Shown: positions 43,819 through 51,953 of the stretch, piece after piece
Layout: each line of letters begins with the position of its first letter
How positions within the stretch are numbered: the stretch's first letter is position 1
Assembly (NCBI GenBank): GCA_963724665.1
Contig: CAVRVH010000012.1
Span: forward strand, 62,001-126,000
DNA length: 64,000 nucleotides
Origin: DASUPK01 sp963724665
GTDB taxonomy: Bacteria; Actinomycetota; Thermoleophilia; Solirubrobacterales; 70-9
Direction: 5' to 3'
The notes under the pieces: generated by a model
What the model was told of the DNA's origin: nothing
Database searches by the model: none
What the model saw: the letters and a program-made list of their open reading frames with translations, nothing else
Translations under genes and position numbers: made by a program

Positions 43819-46665
43819 ATGCCGAAGGCCACTTCGAAGGCAGCAATTACAACCGAGAAGGGCCTCGTCATCGAACGCCGGTTTACCTCGCCCGGGGTGC
43901 ATCCGTACGACGAGCTCGAGTGGGAGAAGCGGGACGCGATCATCGGCGACCCGGAGAAGCCCGCCTTCGAGCAACGGGACGTGGAGTTCCCGAAGACCTG
44001 GTCTCAGAACGCGACCAACATCGTCGCCCAGAAGTACTTCCGCGGGCAACCCGACACCCCCGAGCGCGAGACCTCCGTCAAGCAGATGGTCAGCCGCGTC
44101 GCGGACCGGATCGCCGAGGTCGGGCGCGAGCAGGGCTACTTCGCCACCGATGAGGACGCCGACGCCTTCGATGCCGAACTGACTTCGATCCTGGTCAACC
44201 AGAAGGCCGCCTTCAACAGCCCGGTCTGGTTCAACGTCGGCTGGAAGGACCCGGGCCAGGAGCAGGCCTCGGCCTGCTTCATCCTCTCGGTTGACGACGA
44301 CATGGACTCCATCCTCTCCTGGAACACCAAGGAGGGGATCATCTTCAAGGGCGGCTCCGGCTCCGGCATCAACCTCTCCAAGATCCGCGGCTCGATGGAG
44401 CATCTCTCCAAGGGCGGGATCGCCTCAGGCCCGGTCAGCTTCATGCGCGGCGCCGACTCCTGGGCCGGCGCGATCAAGTCCGGCGGCGGCACGCGGCGCG
44501 CGGCCAAGATGGTCGTGCTCGACGTCGACCACCCTGACATCGAGAAGTTCATCTGGTGCAAGGCCGACGAGGAGAAGAAGGCCGCCGCGCTGAAGGCAGC
44601 TGACTTCGACATGCGTCTGGACTCCGACGCCTTTGCGTCGGTCCAGTTCCAGAACGCCAACAACTCCGTCCGGGTCACCGACGAGTTCATGAAGGCCGTC
44701 GAGAACGACGAGGACTGGGACCTGGTCGGCCGCGTCGACGGCACGCCGGTCAAGACCGTCAAGGCGCGCGAGCTGCTGGATCAGATCGCCGAGGCCGCCT
44801 GGCAGTGCGCCGATCCGGGCATGCAGTACGACACCACCATCAACCGGTGGCACACGGACCCGAACACCGGTCCGATCACCGCGTCGAACCCGTGCTCCGA
44901 GTACATGTCGATCGACGACTCGGCCTGCAATCTCGCCTCCCTCAACCTGATGAAGTTCCGCAACGAGGACGGCACCTTCAACGTCGACGACTTCAGGCAC
45001 GCCGTCGACATCGTCTTCCTCGCGCAGGAGATCCTGGTCGGCTTCTCCAGCTACCCGACCGAGCAGATCACCCAGAACGCCAGGGCGTTCCGCCAGCTCG
45101 GGCTCGGCTACGCCAATCTCGGCGCGCTGCTGATGTCCAACGGCCTCGCCTACGACTCGGACGAGGGCCGCGCCCTCGCCGGCTCGATCACGGCGCTGAT
45201 GACGGGCCGCGGCTACAAGATGTCGGCTGAGATCGCCGGCAGCATGGGGCCGTACGACGGCTACGACGTGAACCGCGAGCCGCACAACCAGGTGATGCGG
45301 ATGCACCAGTCGGCCGCCTACGAGATCGAGGACGAGCTGGTCGAGGAGCCGCTGCTCCACGCGGCTCGCGAGTCATGGGACGAGGCCGTGGCGCTCGGCG
45401 AGCAGCATGGCTATCGCAACGCCCAGGCGACCGTCCTCGCCCCGACGGGGACGATCAGCTTCCTGATGGACTGCGACACGACCGGCATCGAGCCGGACTT
45501 CTCGCTGGTCAAGTTCAAGGAGCTGGTCGGCGGCGGTCAGATGAAGATCGTCAACGGCTCAGTCGATCTGGCGCTGGAGACGCTCGCCTACAACGACTCG
45601 GAGATCGAGCAGATCGACGCCTACATCAACGAGCACAACACGATCATCGGGGCGCCTGGCCTGAAGGACGAGCATCTCGAGGTCTTCGACGTGGCGGTCG
45701 GCGAGCGCTCTATCTCGCACACCGGCCACATCGACATGATGGCTGCGGCCCAGCCGTTCCTCTCGGGCGCGATCTCGAAGACCGTCAACCTGCCGGAGAC
45801 GGCGACGGTGTCCGACATCGCCGACGCCTACACCGACGGCTGGAGCAAGGGCCTCAAAGCCCTCGCGATCTATCGCGACGGCTCCAAGACCGCCCAGGCG
45901 CTGAAGACCGACGCGGGCGAGAAGAAGTCAGAGCCGGCCGAGGAGGCGACCGCCACGCCCCACCGTCACAAGATGCCGCGGGAGCGGGAGTCGATCACCC
46001 ACAAGTTCTCCATCGGCATGCACGAGGGCTACATCACCGCCGGCAAGTACGAGGACGGCTCGGTCGGCGAGATCTTCCTCACCGACATCGGCAAGGAGGG
46101 CTCGACGATCAAGGGCATGATGAATGCCTTCGCGACCGCGATCTCGATGGGCCTCCAGTACGGCGTGCCGCTCGAGGACTACGTGAAGAAGTTCAGCTAC
46201 ATGCGCTTCGAGCCGGAGGGGATCACCCGCAACCCGGAGATCCCGTTCGCGAAGTCGATGCCTGACTACATCATGCGCTGGCTCGCGAGCCGGTTCATCG
46301 ACGATGTCGACTATCTCGAGACCCTCGGGATCATGACCGACGAGGTTCGCGCCAGGAAGGACGCTCAGCAGGCCTTCCCGATGGACGACACCGACGCTCC
46401 TTCGAACGGTGGCAACGGCCACTCGAACGGTGAAAGCAACGGCGGGTCCAACGGTGAAGCCAAGGCCGCAAACGGCTCCGCGGAGGCGAAAGCGGAGGCG
46501 AAGCCCGCGACCGCAGCTCTCACCGACACCCCACCGGTCGTCCCGGCCAAGATGGGAGCCGACCTCGAGCTCGGCCCGGCGTGCGACCAGTGCGGAGGCA
46601 TGATGCAGCGCACCGGCTCCTGCTACACGTGCTCGAGCTGCGGGAACAACACCGGCTGCGGATAG
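43819..46665 (+). CDS. nrdJ: Adenosylcobalamin-dependent ribonucleoside-diphosphate reductase (class II)
   Basis: Start at ATG 43819, preceded by GAGAGGAG. Class II motifs are INLSKIRGSMEHLSKGGIASGPVSFMRGADSWAGAIKSGG, NPCSEYMSIDDSACNLASLNLMKF (the active-site Cys is the C of NPCSE) and LAPTGTISFLMDCDTTGIEPDFSLV. The C-terminus has a Gly/Asn-rich linker and a Cys-rich end (CDQCGG, CYTCSSCGNNTGCG) carrying the redox cysteines. The ~948-residue enzyme makes deoxyribonucleotides with a B12 radical. No B12 riboswitch is visible upstream. Confidence 0.95.
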   Translation: MPKATSKAAITTEKGLVIERRFTSPGVHPYDELEWEKRDAIIGDPEKPAFEQRDVEFPKTWSQNATNIVAQKYFRGQPDTPERETSVKQMVSRVADRIAEVGREQGYFATDEDADAFDAELTSILVNQKAAFNSPVWFNVGWKDPGQEQASACFILSVDDDMDSILSWNTKEGIIFKGGSGSGINLSKIRGSMEHLSKGGIASGPVSFMRGADSWAGAIKSGGGTRRAAKMVVLDVDHPDIEKFIWCKADEEKKAAALKAADFDMRLDSDAFASVQFQNANNSVRVTDEFMKAVENDEDWDLVGRVDGTPVKTVKARELLDQIAEAAWQCADPGMQYDTTINRWHTDPNTGPITASNPCSEYMSIDDSACNLASLNLMKFRNEDGTFNVDDFRHAVDIVFLAQEILVGFSSYPTEQITQNARAFRQLGLGYANLGALLMSNGLAYDSDEGRALAGSITALMTGRGYKMSAEIAGSMGPYDGYDVNREPHNQVMRMHQSAAYEIEDELVEEPLLHAARESWDEAVALGEQHGYRNAQATVLAPTGTISFLMDCDTTGIEPDFSLVKFKELVGGGQMKIVNGSVDLALETLAYNDSEIEQIDAYINEHNTIIGAPGLKDEHLEVFDVAVGERSISHTGHIDMMAAAQPFLSGAISKTVNLPETATVSDIADAYTDGWSKGLKALAIYRDGSKTAQALKTDAGEKKSEPAEEATATPHRHKMPRERESITHKFSIGMHEGYITAGKYEDGSVGEIFLTDIGKEGSTIKGMMNAFATAISMGLQYGVPLEDYVKKFSYMRFEPEGITRNPEIPFAKSMPDYIMRWLASRFIDDVDYLETLGIMTDEVRARKDAQQAFPMDDTDAPSNGGNGHSNGESNGGSNGEAKAANGSAEAKAEAKPATAALTDTPPVVPAKMGADLELGPACDQCGGMMQRTGSCYTCSSCGNNTGCG

Positions 46666-46688
46666 CTGTAGAGCGTCATCCGAATGTC
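46666..46688 (-). repeat. 23-bp repeat R1 (left, inverted copy)
   Basis: The reverse complement of these 23 bases is identical to 62609-62631. It starts directly after the nrdJ stop codon. A third, diverged copy is at about 47722-47767. See finding on the boundaries of the accessory region. Confidence 0.85.
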
Positions 46689-46702
46689 ACGCTCCCGAAC
46701 GA

Positions 46703-46729
46703 CGCCGGGCCCCGTGACGGGGCCCGGCG
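46703..46729. terminator. Strong bidirectional terminator hairpin
   Basis: GCCGGGCCCCGT-G-ACGGGGCCCGGC is a 12-13 bp GC-rich hairpin with a 1-nt loop on the sequence level (about 3-4 nt when folded). It is followed by T-rich sequence (tcgcttctctttc). It lies between the convergent ends of nrdJ and the gene at 46750. Confidence 0.75.
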
Positions 46730-46749
46730 CTCGTCGCTTCTCTTTCGGC

Positions 46750-47640
46750 TCAGTGGTGCTTCTTGTGCTTCTTGCAGCGCTTGAGCTGCTGCGCGACATG
46801 CTTCTTGTGATGCCTCTTGCACTTCTTGGCGGTCGCTCCGGCCACGCCGCCTGCTCCGCCGCCAGCGGCGGTGCCACCGCCGGAGGTGGTCGGCGTCGGC
46901 GATGAGGTGAGGCCGACGTTGTCGATCAGGAATCCCTGACCGGCGTTCCCGGAATCCGCGGTTCCCGATTCCCGGAAGAGGACCTTGTCGACCGTCGGCA
47001 CGTGGTTGCCGCCGCCGGCCTGCTCCGGATCGAAGCGGTAGTAGTCCTCCCAGCTGCCACCCGTCGCGACCAGCGTGCCGTCGATGAACACCTGGACGAC
47101 GTCGTTGGCCGGGCCATCGTTGAAGTCGATGGTCATCTTGATGGTGTGTGAGCTGGAACGGCTGAGCGTGGCGATCGAGCGCTCGTTGAAATCAGCCGGT
47201 GCTCCGAGGGGTCCCGAGTTCGTGACGTCGTCGAAGTAGACGTGCACGCCGTTCGAGAGATCGTCGAAGCGCAGATAGCTCATGCGCGAGCCGTCGCCTC
47301 TATCCGGGCTCATCGTCATGTGCAGCCCGGGCTGCTCCGTCGACTTCGTGGTCCCGATCTGGAAGGAGACCTCGAAATGCTTCTGGCGGGCGCCGACCGA
47401 CGGTCCGCCGCTGTCGGCGCTCGTCTCTCCCGCCTCATTGGCGAGGCCCGGCGAGAAGGTCTGGTCGCCGAATGAGCCGCTGGTGACGGCGTCGGAGATC
47501 TGTAGAGCCTTGGTCCCGAATCCGTAGCCGCTAGCGGCCGGGAAAGCCGAGACGTCGGCGACTGCCGCGTCCCGGAGAGCCAGGAGCAGATTCGGGTCGC
47601 GCTCAAGCGCCTCAAGATCTAGGGCGGCGCGCCGCACCAC
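46750..47640 (-). CDS. Lectin-like beta-sandwich protein with Lys/His/Cys-rich tail, likely 5'-truncated
   Basis: The frame from GTG 47640 gives MVRRAALDLEALERDPNLLL, not a signal peptide. An in-frame stop lies near 47681. The body (GTKALQISDAVTSGSFGDQTFSPGLANEAG, KHFEVSFQIGTT, DDVTNSGPLGAPADFNERSIATLSRSSSHTIKMTIDF, DGTLVATGGSWEDYYRF) looks like a concanavalin-type jelly roll. A Gly/Ala/Thr linker precedes a tail rich in Lys, His and Cys (ends KRCKKHKKHH). The exported-protein style with no export signal suggests loss of the 5' part. Confidence 0.65.
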   Translation of the reverse strand: MVRRAALDLEALERDPNLLLALRDAAVADVSAFPAASGYGFGTKALQISDAVTSGSFGDQTFSPGLANEAGETSADSGGPSVGARQKHFEVSFQIGTTKSTEQPGLHMTMSPDRGDGSRMSYLRFDDLSNGVHVYFDDVTNSGPLGAPADFNERSIATLSRSSSHTIKMTIDFNDGPANDVVQVFIDGTLVATGGSWEDYYRFDPEQAGGGNHVPTVDKVLFRESGTADSGNAGQGFLIDNVGLTSSPTPTTSGGGTAAGGGAGGVAGATAKKCKRHHKKHVAQQLKRCKKHKKHH

Positions 47641-47680
47641 GTATCGATTGCAGCCAGTCGGCGCCCCCAGCGGAGCGTGA

Positions 47681-48009
47681 CGTCAATTGGGCACCTGCGG
47701 CATGAGCCGACCGCACGCGCAGGACCTTTCGATGACGCTTCTACAGATCAGCTGTGGGGCGTCATTGGGATGTCCCGCCTGCGCGTCACGGACCGTCCCA
47801 AGGGCCTTGCGGCTCCTGTGATGTGCCCCTAGCTAGGACCCTGCCCTGCGGGTCGCCCCCGTCCAGTTCGTTCCGTCAACTAGCCGGCTCTGCGACCTTG
47901 ACCGGCGTCGGCTTCTTCGACATTCCCCACGGTCAAACCGGGGTAGCGCCGAACGCGATCGAGCTGCACCCCGTCTTGAAGTTCTCGGCGGCGAGCTGTT
48001 AGCGAACTG
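47681..48009. other. Intergenic, degraded; contains diverged R1 repeat
   Basis: No gene is supported. Bases 47722-47767 align with 62608-62650 (gatgacgct, ctacagat, gtggggcg shared with three single-base indels). The rest shows no clear coding pattern. Confidence 0.5.
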
Positions 48010-48029
48010 CTGCTTTGCATGGAAAGCGG
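48010..48029 (+). repeat. Hairpin B, locus 1
   Basis: GCTTTGCATGGAAAGC core with 5-bp arms and the GCATGG loop. It is followed 17 nt later by GATACT and a SnoaL-type start at 48058 (relic). No A element is visible here. Confidence 0.85.
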
Positions 48030-48042
48030 TACTCCGCCGAGA

Positions 48043-48057
48043 GATACTGCGTGGGTA
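48043..48057 (+). promoter_or_regulatory. Conserved GATACT leader before a relic SnoaL start
   Basis: GATACT at 48043-48048 is 17 nt after the GGAAA of hairpin B (48021-48025) and 9 nt before ATG 48058. The same geometry occurs at 49004, 50365 and 62495. Confidence 0.5.
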
Positions 48058-48114
48058 ATGTCGGCGGAGAACATGGGTTGCCCCAGTTTCGGGGTCATGC
48101 GCCACGTCGAATGA
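48058..48114 (+). pseudogene. SnoaL-like gene relic (start only)
   Basis: ATG TCG GCG GAG AAC reproduces the MSxEN start of the SnoaL family, but the frame (MSAENMGCPSFGVMRHVE) ends after 18 codons. The leader is intact while the gene is gone. Confidence 0.6.
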
Positions 48115-48132
48115 GCGGACACTGATTAGGCC

Positions 48133-48914
48133 ATGGCCGCGAGGGAGAAGCGGGTTGGTCGGCGCGCCGCAATCTGCACCGCGCTGGCGGTGGTGGCTCT
48201 GATGACGGCTCCGCCGGTGCGCAGGCCAAGACCGTTCGGCTCGGCGGTCCGCTGACCGGCAGCTTCACCGTTGTCTTTATGGGCGACCACCTTTCAACGC
48301 TCGTGCAGACGGACTTGCCCGGCACGAATATCACCTCCCCGGTCGATGGAACCGTGGTCTCCTACAGGCTTGCCCTGGCGGAAGGGACGTACGCCATCCA
48401 GGTCATCCGACTCGCCGGATCGCCAGCTTTGCTGCCAATCAACGGCTCGGCCCGGAGCATCGCGAGTTCGACTGGCACGCCAATTAGCTCCACCGGGGTT
48501 TCGCCACCAGTTGCCACCAACGTGGCGATCAAGAGGGGGGACTTGGTAGGCGTCAGAAGCTTCGATCCCGAGAGCGTTATCGGCTTTGGCGGAATCGGGA
48601 CCACTGGAAACGGCGTGACCAACATCGTGGGCTGGCAGCCCGCGCTCGAAGACGGCTCTCCTGAGAGGTTCCCCGACACCGGGGGCAATGCCGAGCTTGG
48701 CATGCAGGCGACCGTGCGCTACTGCAAGGTCCCCAAGCTGAAGGGCAAGACCCCCAAGGCCGCACGCAAAGCCCTGAACGCCGCCGATTGCACGGTCGGC
48801 AAGCTGAAGAAGACGAACAAGGTCCACGACAAGAAAGAAGTGCTCTCTCAGAGCGTCAAGCCGGGTAAAGCGGTCTCCGACACCAAGCCGATCAAGCTGG
48901 GGCTGAGCCGCTAG
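48133..48914 (+). CDS. Secreted PASTA-domain protein, frameshift after signal peptide
   Basis: ATG 48133 gives MAAREKRVGRRAAICTALAVVALMTA, a signal peptide. After about 48210 a one-base shift to the frame of 48279 yields GAQAKTVRLGGPLTGSFTVVFMGDHLSTLV. This restores a normal cleavage region and a continuous ~260-residue product. The body is a beta-rich domain of unknown role. The C-terminal ~65 residues (CKVPKLKGKTPKAARKALNAADCTVGKLKKTN) are a PASTA repeat, which in other proteins binds peptidoglycan or beta-lactams. Without correction only an unexported fragment from 48279 is made. Confidence 0.78.
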
Positions 48915-48953
48915 GGGGTCGTGGCCCTCGAAACCACTGAGTTGCACGGATAG

Positions 48954-48990
48954 CCGCTTTGGACGAAAAGCGGGTTTGCATGGAAGGCGG
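48954..48990 (+). repeat. Hairpins A + degenerate B, locus 2
   Basis: Perfect A (CCGCTTTGGACGAAAAGCGG, 48954-48973) is followed by B with one arm altered (gtttgcatggaaggc). It separates the PASTA-protein gene from the SnoaL gene at 49019. Confidence 0.85.
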
Positions 48991-49003
48991 CACTCCGCCG
49001 CGA

Positions 49004-49018
49004 GATACTGCGTTGGCG
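49004..49018 (+). promoter_or_regulatory. Conserved GATACT leaderless-type promoter
   Basis: GATACT (49004-49009) is 17 nt after GGAAG of hairpin B and 9 nt before ATG 49019. A GGCGG-cact-CCGCC mini-hairpin fills the spacer. No Shine-Dalgarno sequence is seen, which fits leaderless translation. Confidence 0.55.
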
Positions 49019-49423
49019 ATGTCGCAGGAGAACGTCGAGATAGTGCGCGCGGCTACTGAAGCGGTGCTCAGCGGCGATGCGGCCACAGCCCTCGATGCGC
49101 TCGACCCCGATGTCGAATGGCACGCGACAGTGGGTGGTATTGACGAAGGCCGCATCTACCACGGCAGCGCAGAAGTGGCGCAGGCATTCATTGACTACTT
49201 CGAGGTCTGGGAGAGGATCGAGCTGCGGGCGGACGACTACATCGATGCGGGCGATGACGAAGTGGTCGTCTTCTTCCATGAGGTCGCGATGGGCAGGGAG
49301 AGCGGAGCCGTGGTGCAAACCGATACCGGCACCGTCAATACCGTCCGGGACGGAAAGATCGCCCGGGTACGCGGCTACATGGAGCGCAGCCAAGCCCTCG
49401 AAGCCGCCGGGCTACGCGAGTAG
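49019..49423 (+). CDS. SnoaL-like/ketosteroid-isomerase-fold protein
   Basis: MSQENVEIVRAATEAVLSGDAATALDALDPDVEWHATVGGIDEGRIYHGSAEV is the cone-shaped alpha+beta barrel start of the SnoaL/NTF2 superfamily. Its end is KIARVRGYMERSQALEAAGLRE. At 134 residues it is standard. Asp and His residues line the usual pocket positions, but substrate and activity are unknown; many members are binding or isomerase/hydrolase proteins. It is one of at least six family members in this window and is preceded by the hairpin-promoter unit. Confidence 0.9.
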   Translation: MSQENVEIVRAATEAVLSGDAATALDALDPDVEWHATVGGIDEGRIYHGSAEVAQAFIDYFEVWERIELRADDYIDAGDDEVVVFFHEVAMGRESGAVVQTDTGTVNTVRDGKIARVRGYMERSQALEAAGLRE

Positions 49424-49522
49424 GCCGCTCGCTATCGCCGTAGGACTATTCCGAGAGGCGGTTCGAAGACTTGCGGTGCGATGACGATTCCACCATGCTG
49501 GTGCGGGGCAAGAAAGGGCCGC

Positions 49523-50104
49523 TCAGTGAGTGTGCCGGAAGCCGAACAGCGCCGTGTAGGTCCCGGTGCCGGGGTTGTCCGCGCCCGCCGGGGATCCCTG
49601 GTCAACGCCGACCCCGATCTGGCGGAAGGACTTCGAGAGCAGAACGCTCCGGTGCTCGGCGCTCATCATCCAGGCGTGGACGGTTGCGCGCGGGCTGCTC
49701 AGGCTTCCGGCCCCCCAGAAGAGGTCCTCTCCGACGCCCCAGGAGCTGGCGCCGATCATGTAGCCGGCGTTGGCCGCGCGGGAGGCAGGGGTTCCGTCGC
49801 CCCCGTGGGAGAAGAAGTTCTGGGCGACCATCGCGTCGGTGTGCGTCTGGGCTGCGACCCTGAGCGGGAGGTTGGTGTAAACGGGCTTCACGTGGTGACG
49901 GGCGCGGTTTCCGTTGATCAGGCAGGTCACCGTCAGTCGTGCCTGGTCGACCGTCAGCCGTGACGCCGGCAGGCCGCCACCTTGGCAGGCGAGCGCCGAG
50001 GGCGCCGAGGTCGCGAGCAGTCCGGCGATCACGAGTGCGATTGCCAGCCCGAATTTGGGCGTGATTCGCTGGCGAGCGATCTCCGGCATGGGCTTCTGAT
50101 CCAT
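49523..50104 (-). CDS. Secreted CAP-domain (SCP/PR-1) protein
   Basis: The signal peptide includes FGLAIALVIAGLLATSAPSALA. The CAP core has CLINGNRARHHVKPVYTNLPLRVAAQTHTDAMVAQNFFSHGG, AGYMIGASSWGVGEDLFWG, VHAWMMSAEHRSVLLSKSFRQIGVGV and TYTALFGFRHTH, matching bacterial CAP proteins with the His/Glu/His cavity. Two Cys could form a disulfide. These proteins are extracytoplasmic; bacterial members are poorly defined, with lipid or peptidoglycan roles suggested. 193 residues. Confidence 0.92.
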   Translation of the reverse strand: MDQKPMPEIARQRITPKFGLAIALVIAGLLATSAPSALACQGGGLPASRLTVDQARLTVTCLINGNRARHHVKPVYTNLPLRVAAQTHTDAMVAQNFFSHGGDGTPASRAANAGYMIGASSWGVGEDLFWGAGSLSSPRATVHAWMMSAEHRSVLLSKSFRQIGVGVDQGSPAGADNPGTGTYTALFGFRHTH

Positions 50105-50330
50105 TGCCGACCTCTCAGTCTTCGCGCTTCCGGGCTTAGCTGGCGGGCTCGCGCGGAATCAGTCGCGCTATACCTTCTATTCGGCAATTCCCCCGGGAAC
50201 TTGAGTCCCCCGGCCGCCGCATCGCATGGGATAACGGCGGTTAAGCAGGTCTATGAAGCGCGAAGACAGCGATTCTGCGCTGCCACGACTCCTGGAAGGC
50301 CGGGGGCTGAAGGTTGATCAGACTGGAACC

Positions 50331-50352
50331 GCTGCTTTGGACGAAAAGCAGC
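50331..50352 (+). repeat. Hairpin A, locus 3
   Basis: Perfect arms GCTGCTTT/AAAGCAGC around GGACGA. It is followed directly by the GATACT leader of the gene at 50380. No B element is present, but the 17-nt spacing is kept. Confidence 0.88.
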
Positions 50353-50364
50353 ACCCCGCCGCGG

Positions 50365-50379
50365 GATACTGCGTGGGCG
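50365..50379 (+). promoter_or_regulatory. Conserved GATACT leaderless-type promoter
   Basis: GATACT (50365-50370) is 9 nt before ATG 50380 and 17 nt after GAAAA of hairpin A (50343-50347). Confidence 0.55.
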
Positions 50380-50883
50380 ATGTCGGAGGAGAACCTCGAC
50401 GCGCTTCGGCGCTCCAATAAGGCGTTCAACGACGGTGAGTTGGATCGAGCGCTCGAACTCTGGGATCCAGAGGCCGTCTATCACGAGCAACCCGGGACCC
50501 CGCTCGACACCGCTGAAGTGCTCCACGGCCTCGATCAGATCCGCGCCTCGTTGACGTCCTACCTGGCGGAGTTCCCTGACTTCCACTCGGAGATTGACGA
50601 GTTGGTGGACGCCGACGACAAGGTCATCTGCGTTCAACGCTGGACGGGCACGGGACGGGGCAGCGGCCTTTCGGTTGACTTGGAAGAAGTCATCGTCTTC
50701 ACCTTCCAGAACGGCAAGATCATCGAGGGAAGGGTGTATCCCGATCGCGCAGCGCCCGCGAAGCTGCTGGCCTACAGGACTAGGCGATGTCGGAGGAGAA
50801 CGTCGAGGTCGTGCGCAGGATCTGGGACGCCTATTCGCGTGGCGACTTCGATCAGATCCGAGCGCACAGCGACCCAGCTGTAG
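50380..50883 (+). CDS. SnoaL-like protein, altered C-terminus
   Basis: MSEENLDALRRSNKAFNDGELDRALELWDPEAVYHEQPGTPLDTAEVLHGLDQIRASLTSYLAEFPDFHSEIDELVDADDKVICVQRW is a full SnoaL-fold body. The usual EALEAAGLSE end is missing. After AKLLAYRTRR the frame runs 97 nt into the next gene, but a stop exists in another frame at about 50782 (ACTAGGCG), exactly where sister genes stop. A one-base indel near the end is likely, so the true product is ~134 residues. Confidence 0.85.
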   Translation: MSEENLDALRRSNKAFNDGELDRALELWDPEAVYHEQPGTPLDTAEVLHGLDQIRASLTSYLAEFPDFHSEIDELVDADDKVICVQRWTGTGRGSGLSVDLEEVIVFTFQNGKIIEGRVYPDRAAPAKLLAYRTRRCRRRTSRSCAGSGTPIRVATSIRSERTATQL

Positions 50884-51173
50884 TGATGATCACGGTGGAG
50901 GAGGGGCCGCTCTATGGCATCGAAGCGGTGCGGAAGAACCAGGAGCGTTGGTGGGAGGCGTGGGAGAACTCCGAGACCACGCTGGAGGAAGTCATCGGCG
51001 TCGGAGACCGCGTGTTTGTGATGGCTCGCTTCCGGGGCCGTGGGAGGGCAAGCGGAGCCGAAGTCGAAGGGCGCCACTTCGAGGTCTACACGCTGCGTAA
51101 CGGCAAGGTTCTCCGCGTTACCGAGTACGCAGACCGAGCCGAGGCCCTCGAAGCCGCGGGGCTGTCGGAGTAG
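50787..51173 (+). CDS. SnoaL-like protein
   Basis: MSEENVEVVRRIWDAYSRGDFDQIRAHSDPAVVMITVEEGPLYGIEAVRKNQERWWEAWENSETTLEEVIGVGDRVFVMARFRGRGRASG, ending TEYADRAEALEAAGLSE. It is a 128-residue member of the same subfamily as the genes at 56217 and 49019. It directly follows the SnoaL gene at 50380 (TAGGCGATG linker), a tandem arrangement also seen at 56609-56613. The function is unknown. Confidence 0.9.
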   Translation: MSEENVEVVRRIWDAYSRGDFDQIRAHSDPAVVMITVEEGPLYGIEAVRKNQERWWEAWENSETTLEEVIGVGDRVFVMARFRGRGRASGAEVEGRHFEVYTLRNGKVLRVTEYADRAEALEAAGLSE

Positions 51174-51184
51174 GCCCTAAGTGA

Positions 51185-51220
51185 GTTCGGGGGACCCGCA
51201 GCCTCGCAAGCCCCCCGAAC
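51185..51220 (+). terminator. Terminator-like hairpin
   Basis: GTTCGGGGG...CCCCCGAAC arms (9 bp) flank an ~18-nt loop, 12 nt after the SnoaL stop. There is no T run, so it is a possible transcript end or 3' stabiliser. Confidence 0.5.
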
Positions 51221-51390
51221 GTTAGGAAGGACTCGTTGTGTGCCGAGCCTCCCCCTGGAATGCTGAGCCAGCTAACTACTCAGCACTCTCAGTGCGAGAT
51301 TATTTTCTTGGCGAATCGGCGGCCGGCGCTTTGCCCTGGATATGGACGAATGTTTCCGCGCATCGTCCGGGGCCTTGTCGTCAGCCACAT

Positions 51391-51426
51391 AGCGAAGCCC
51401 TCGAGGCCGCCGGGCTGTCGGAGTAG
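51391..51426 (+). pseudogene. SnoaL-like C-terminal relic (SEALEAAGLSE)
   Basis: Eleven codons of the family C-terminus plus a stop stand alone. The preceding 200 bases show no SnoaL body. Hairpin A follows immediately at 51426. This looks like the right edge of a cassette whose gene has been lost or replaced. Confidence 0.7.
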
Positions 51427-51447
51427 CCGCTTTGGACGAGAAGCGGC
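51426..51447 (+). repeat. Hairpin A, locus 4
   Basis: GCCGCTTT-GGACGA-GAAGCGGC starts on the last base of a relic EALEAAGLSE stop. It is the G variant of the arm (GAGAAGC). Confidence 0.85.
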
Positions 51448-51577
51448 GGTTCCTTACGAATCGCTTGAAGTGGCGGCACTAGCCTCGCGTCATGCAGATC
51501 ACTCGCGCCTTGTCAGCGCCGTTTCGCGCCGTGGGCAGATTCGTCAGCGGGCTTGCTCGACGCGTGACGGGACACAG
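51448..51577. other. Intergenic, no gene supported
   Basis: Together with 51221-51390 this stretch holds no convincing gene, only relic material. Confidence 0.4.
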
Positions 51578-51787
51578 CTAGCGACGGGACAAACGGACGG
51601 GATGCCCGGAGGAAGGCACCGCAAAAAGCTCGGGTGAAACGTTGGGGGTCGCAGCCGGTCGGGCGCTATATGTCCCCTCGGTGTTGGCGCAGGACTCAAC
51701 CGCCTTAGCGGCAGAGGTCGCCTCGACCGCGTCCTCAACGCGGTACCAGTGCTGATCCATCTCCCTCTCGACCCGGAATTCCATTTC
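51578..51787 (-). CDS. Small hypothetical protein
   Basis: ATG 51787 gives MEFRVEREMDQHWYRVEDAVEATSAAKAVESCANTEGTYSARPAATPNVSPELFAVPSSGHPVRLSRR, a compact 69-residue alpha/beta protein. The pattern, an aromatic strand, a helix with Ala-x-x-Ala-Val and a basic end, resembles small uncharacterised actinobacterial proteins. The frame extends upstream to 51853, but there its first codons are antisense to hairpin B, so the shorter start is preferred. Confidence 0.55.
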   Translation of the reverse strand, partial: EMEFRVEREMDQHWYRVEDAVEATSAAKAVESCANTEGTYSARPAATPNVSPELFAVPSSGHPVRLSRR

Positions 51788-51841
51788 CGTGCCGAGATGA
51801 TTCCACCCAACGACCTGTAGCGGACCCGTGCTGACCACGTA

Positions 51842-51866
51842 GCCGCTTTGCATGGAAAGCAGCGGC
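51842..51866 (+). repeat. Hairpin B, locus 5
   Basis: GCCGCTTT-GCATGG-AAAGCAGCGGC. It lies between the minus-strand small gene and the SnoaL gene at 51954 and has no A partner. Confidence 0.85.
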
Positions 51867-51953
51867 TTCGCGGGTGGCGCAAGGTGCTGGGCTTTCTACC
51901 CGTCAATAGGATGCACCACGGTGGGGTAGCCCTCGACTCAAGGAGCTACGCAA

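Noticed and set aside
47241..47527. Small plus-strand ORFs in 47.2-47.5 kb
   Set aside because: Antisense of the lectin-like gene with no recognisable domain.
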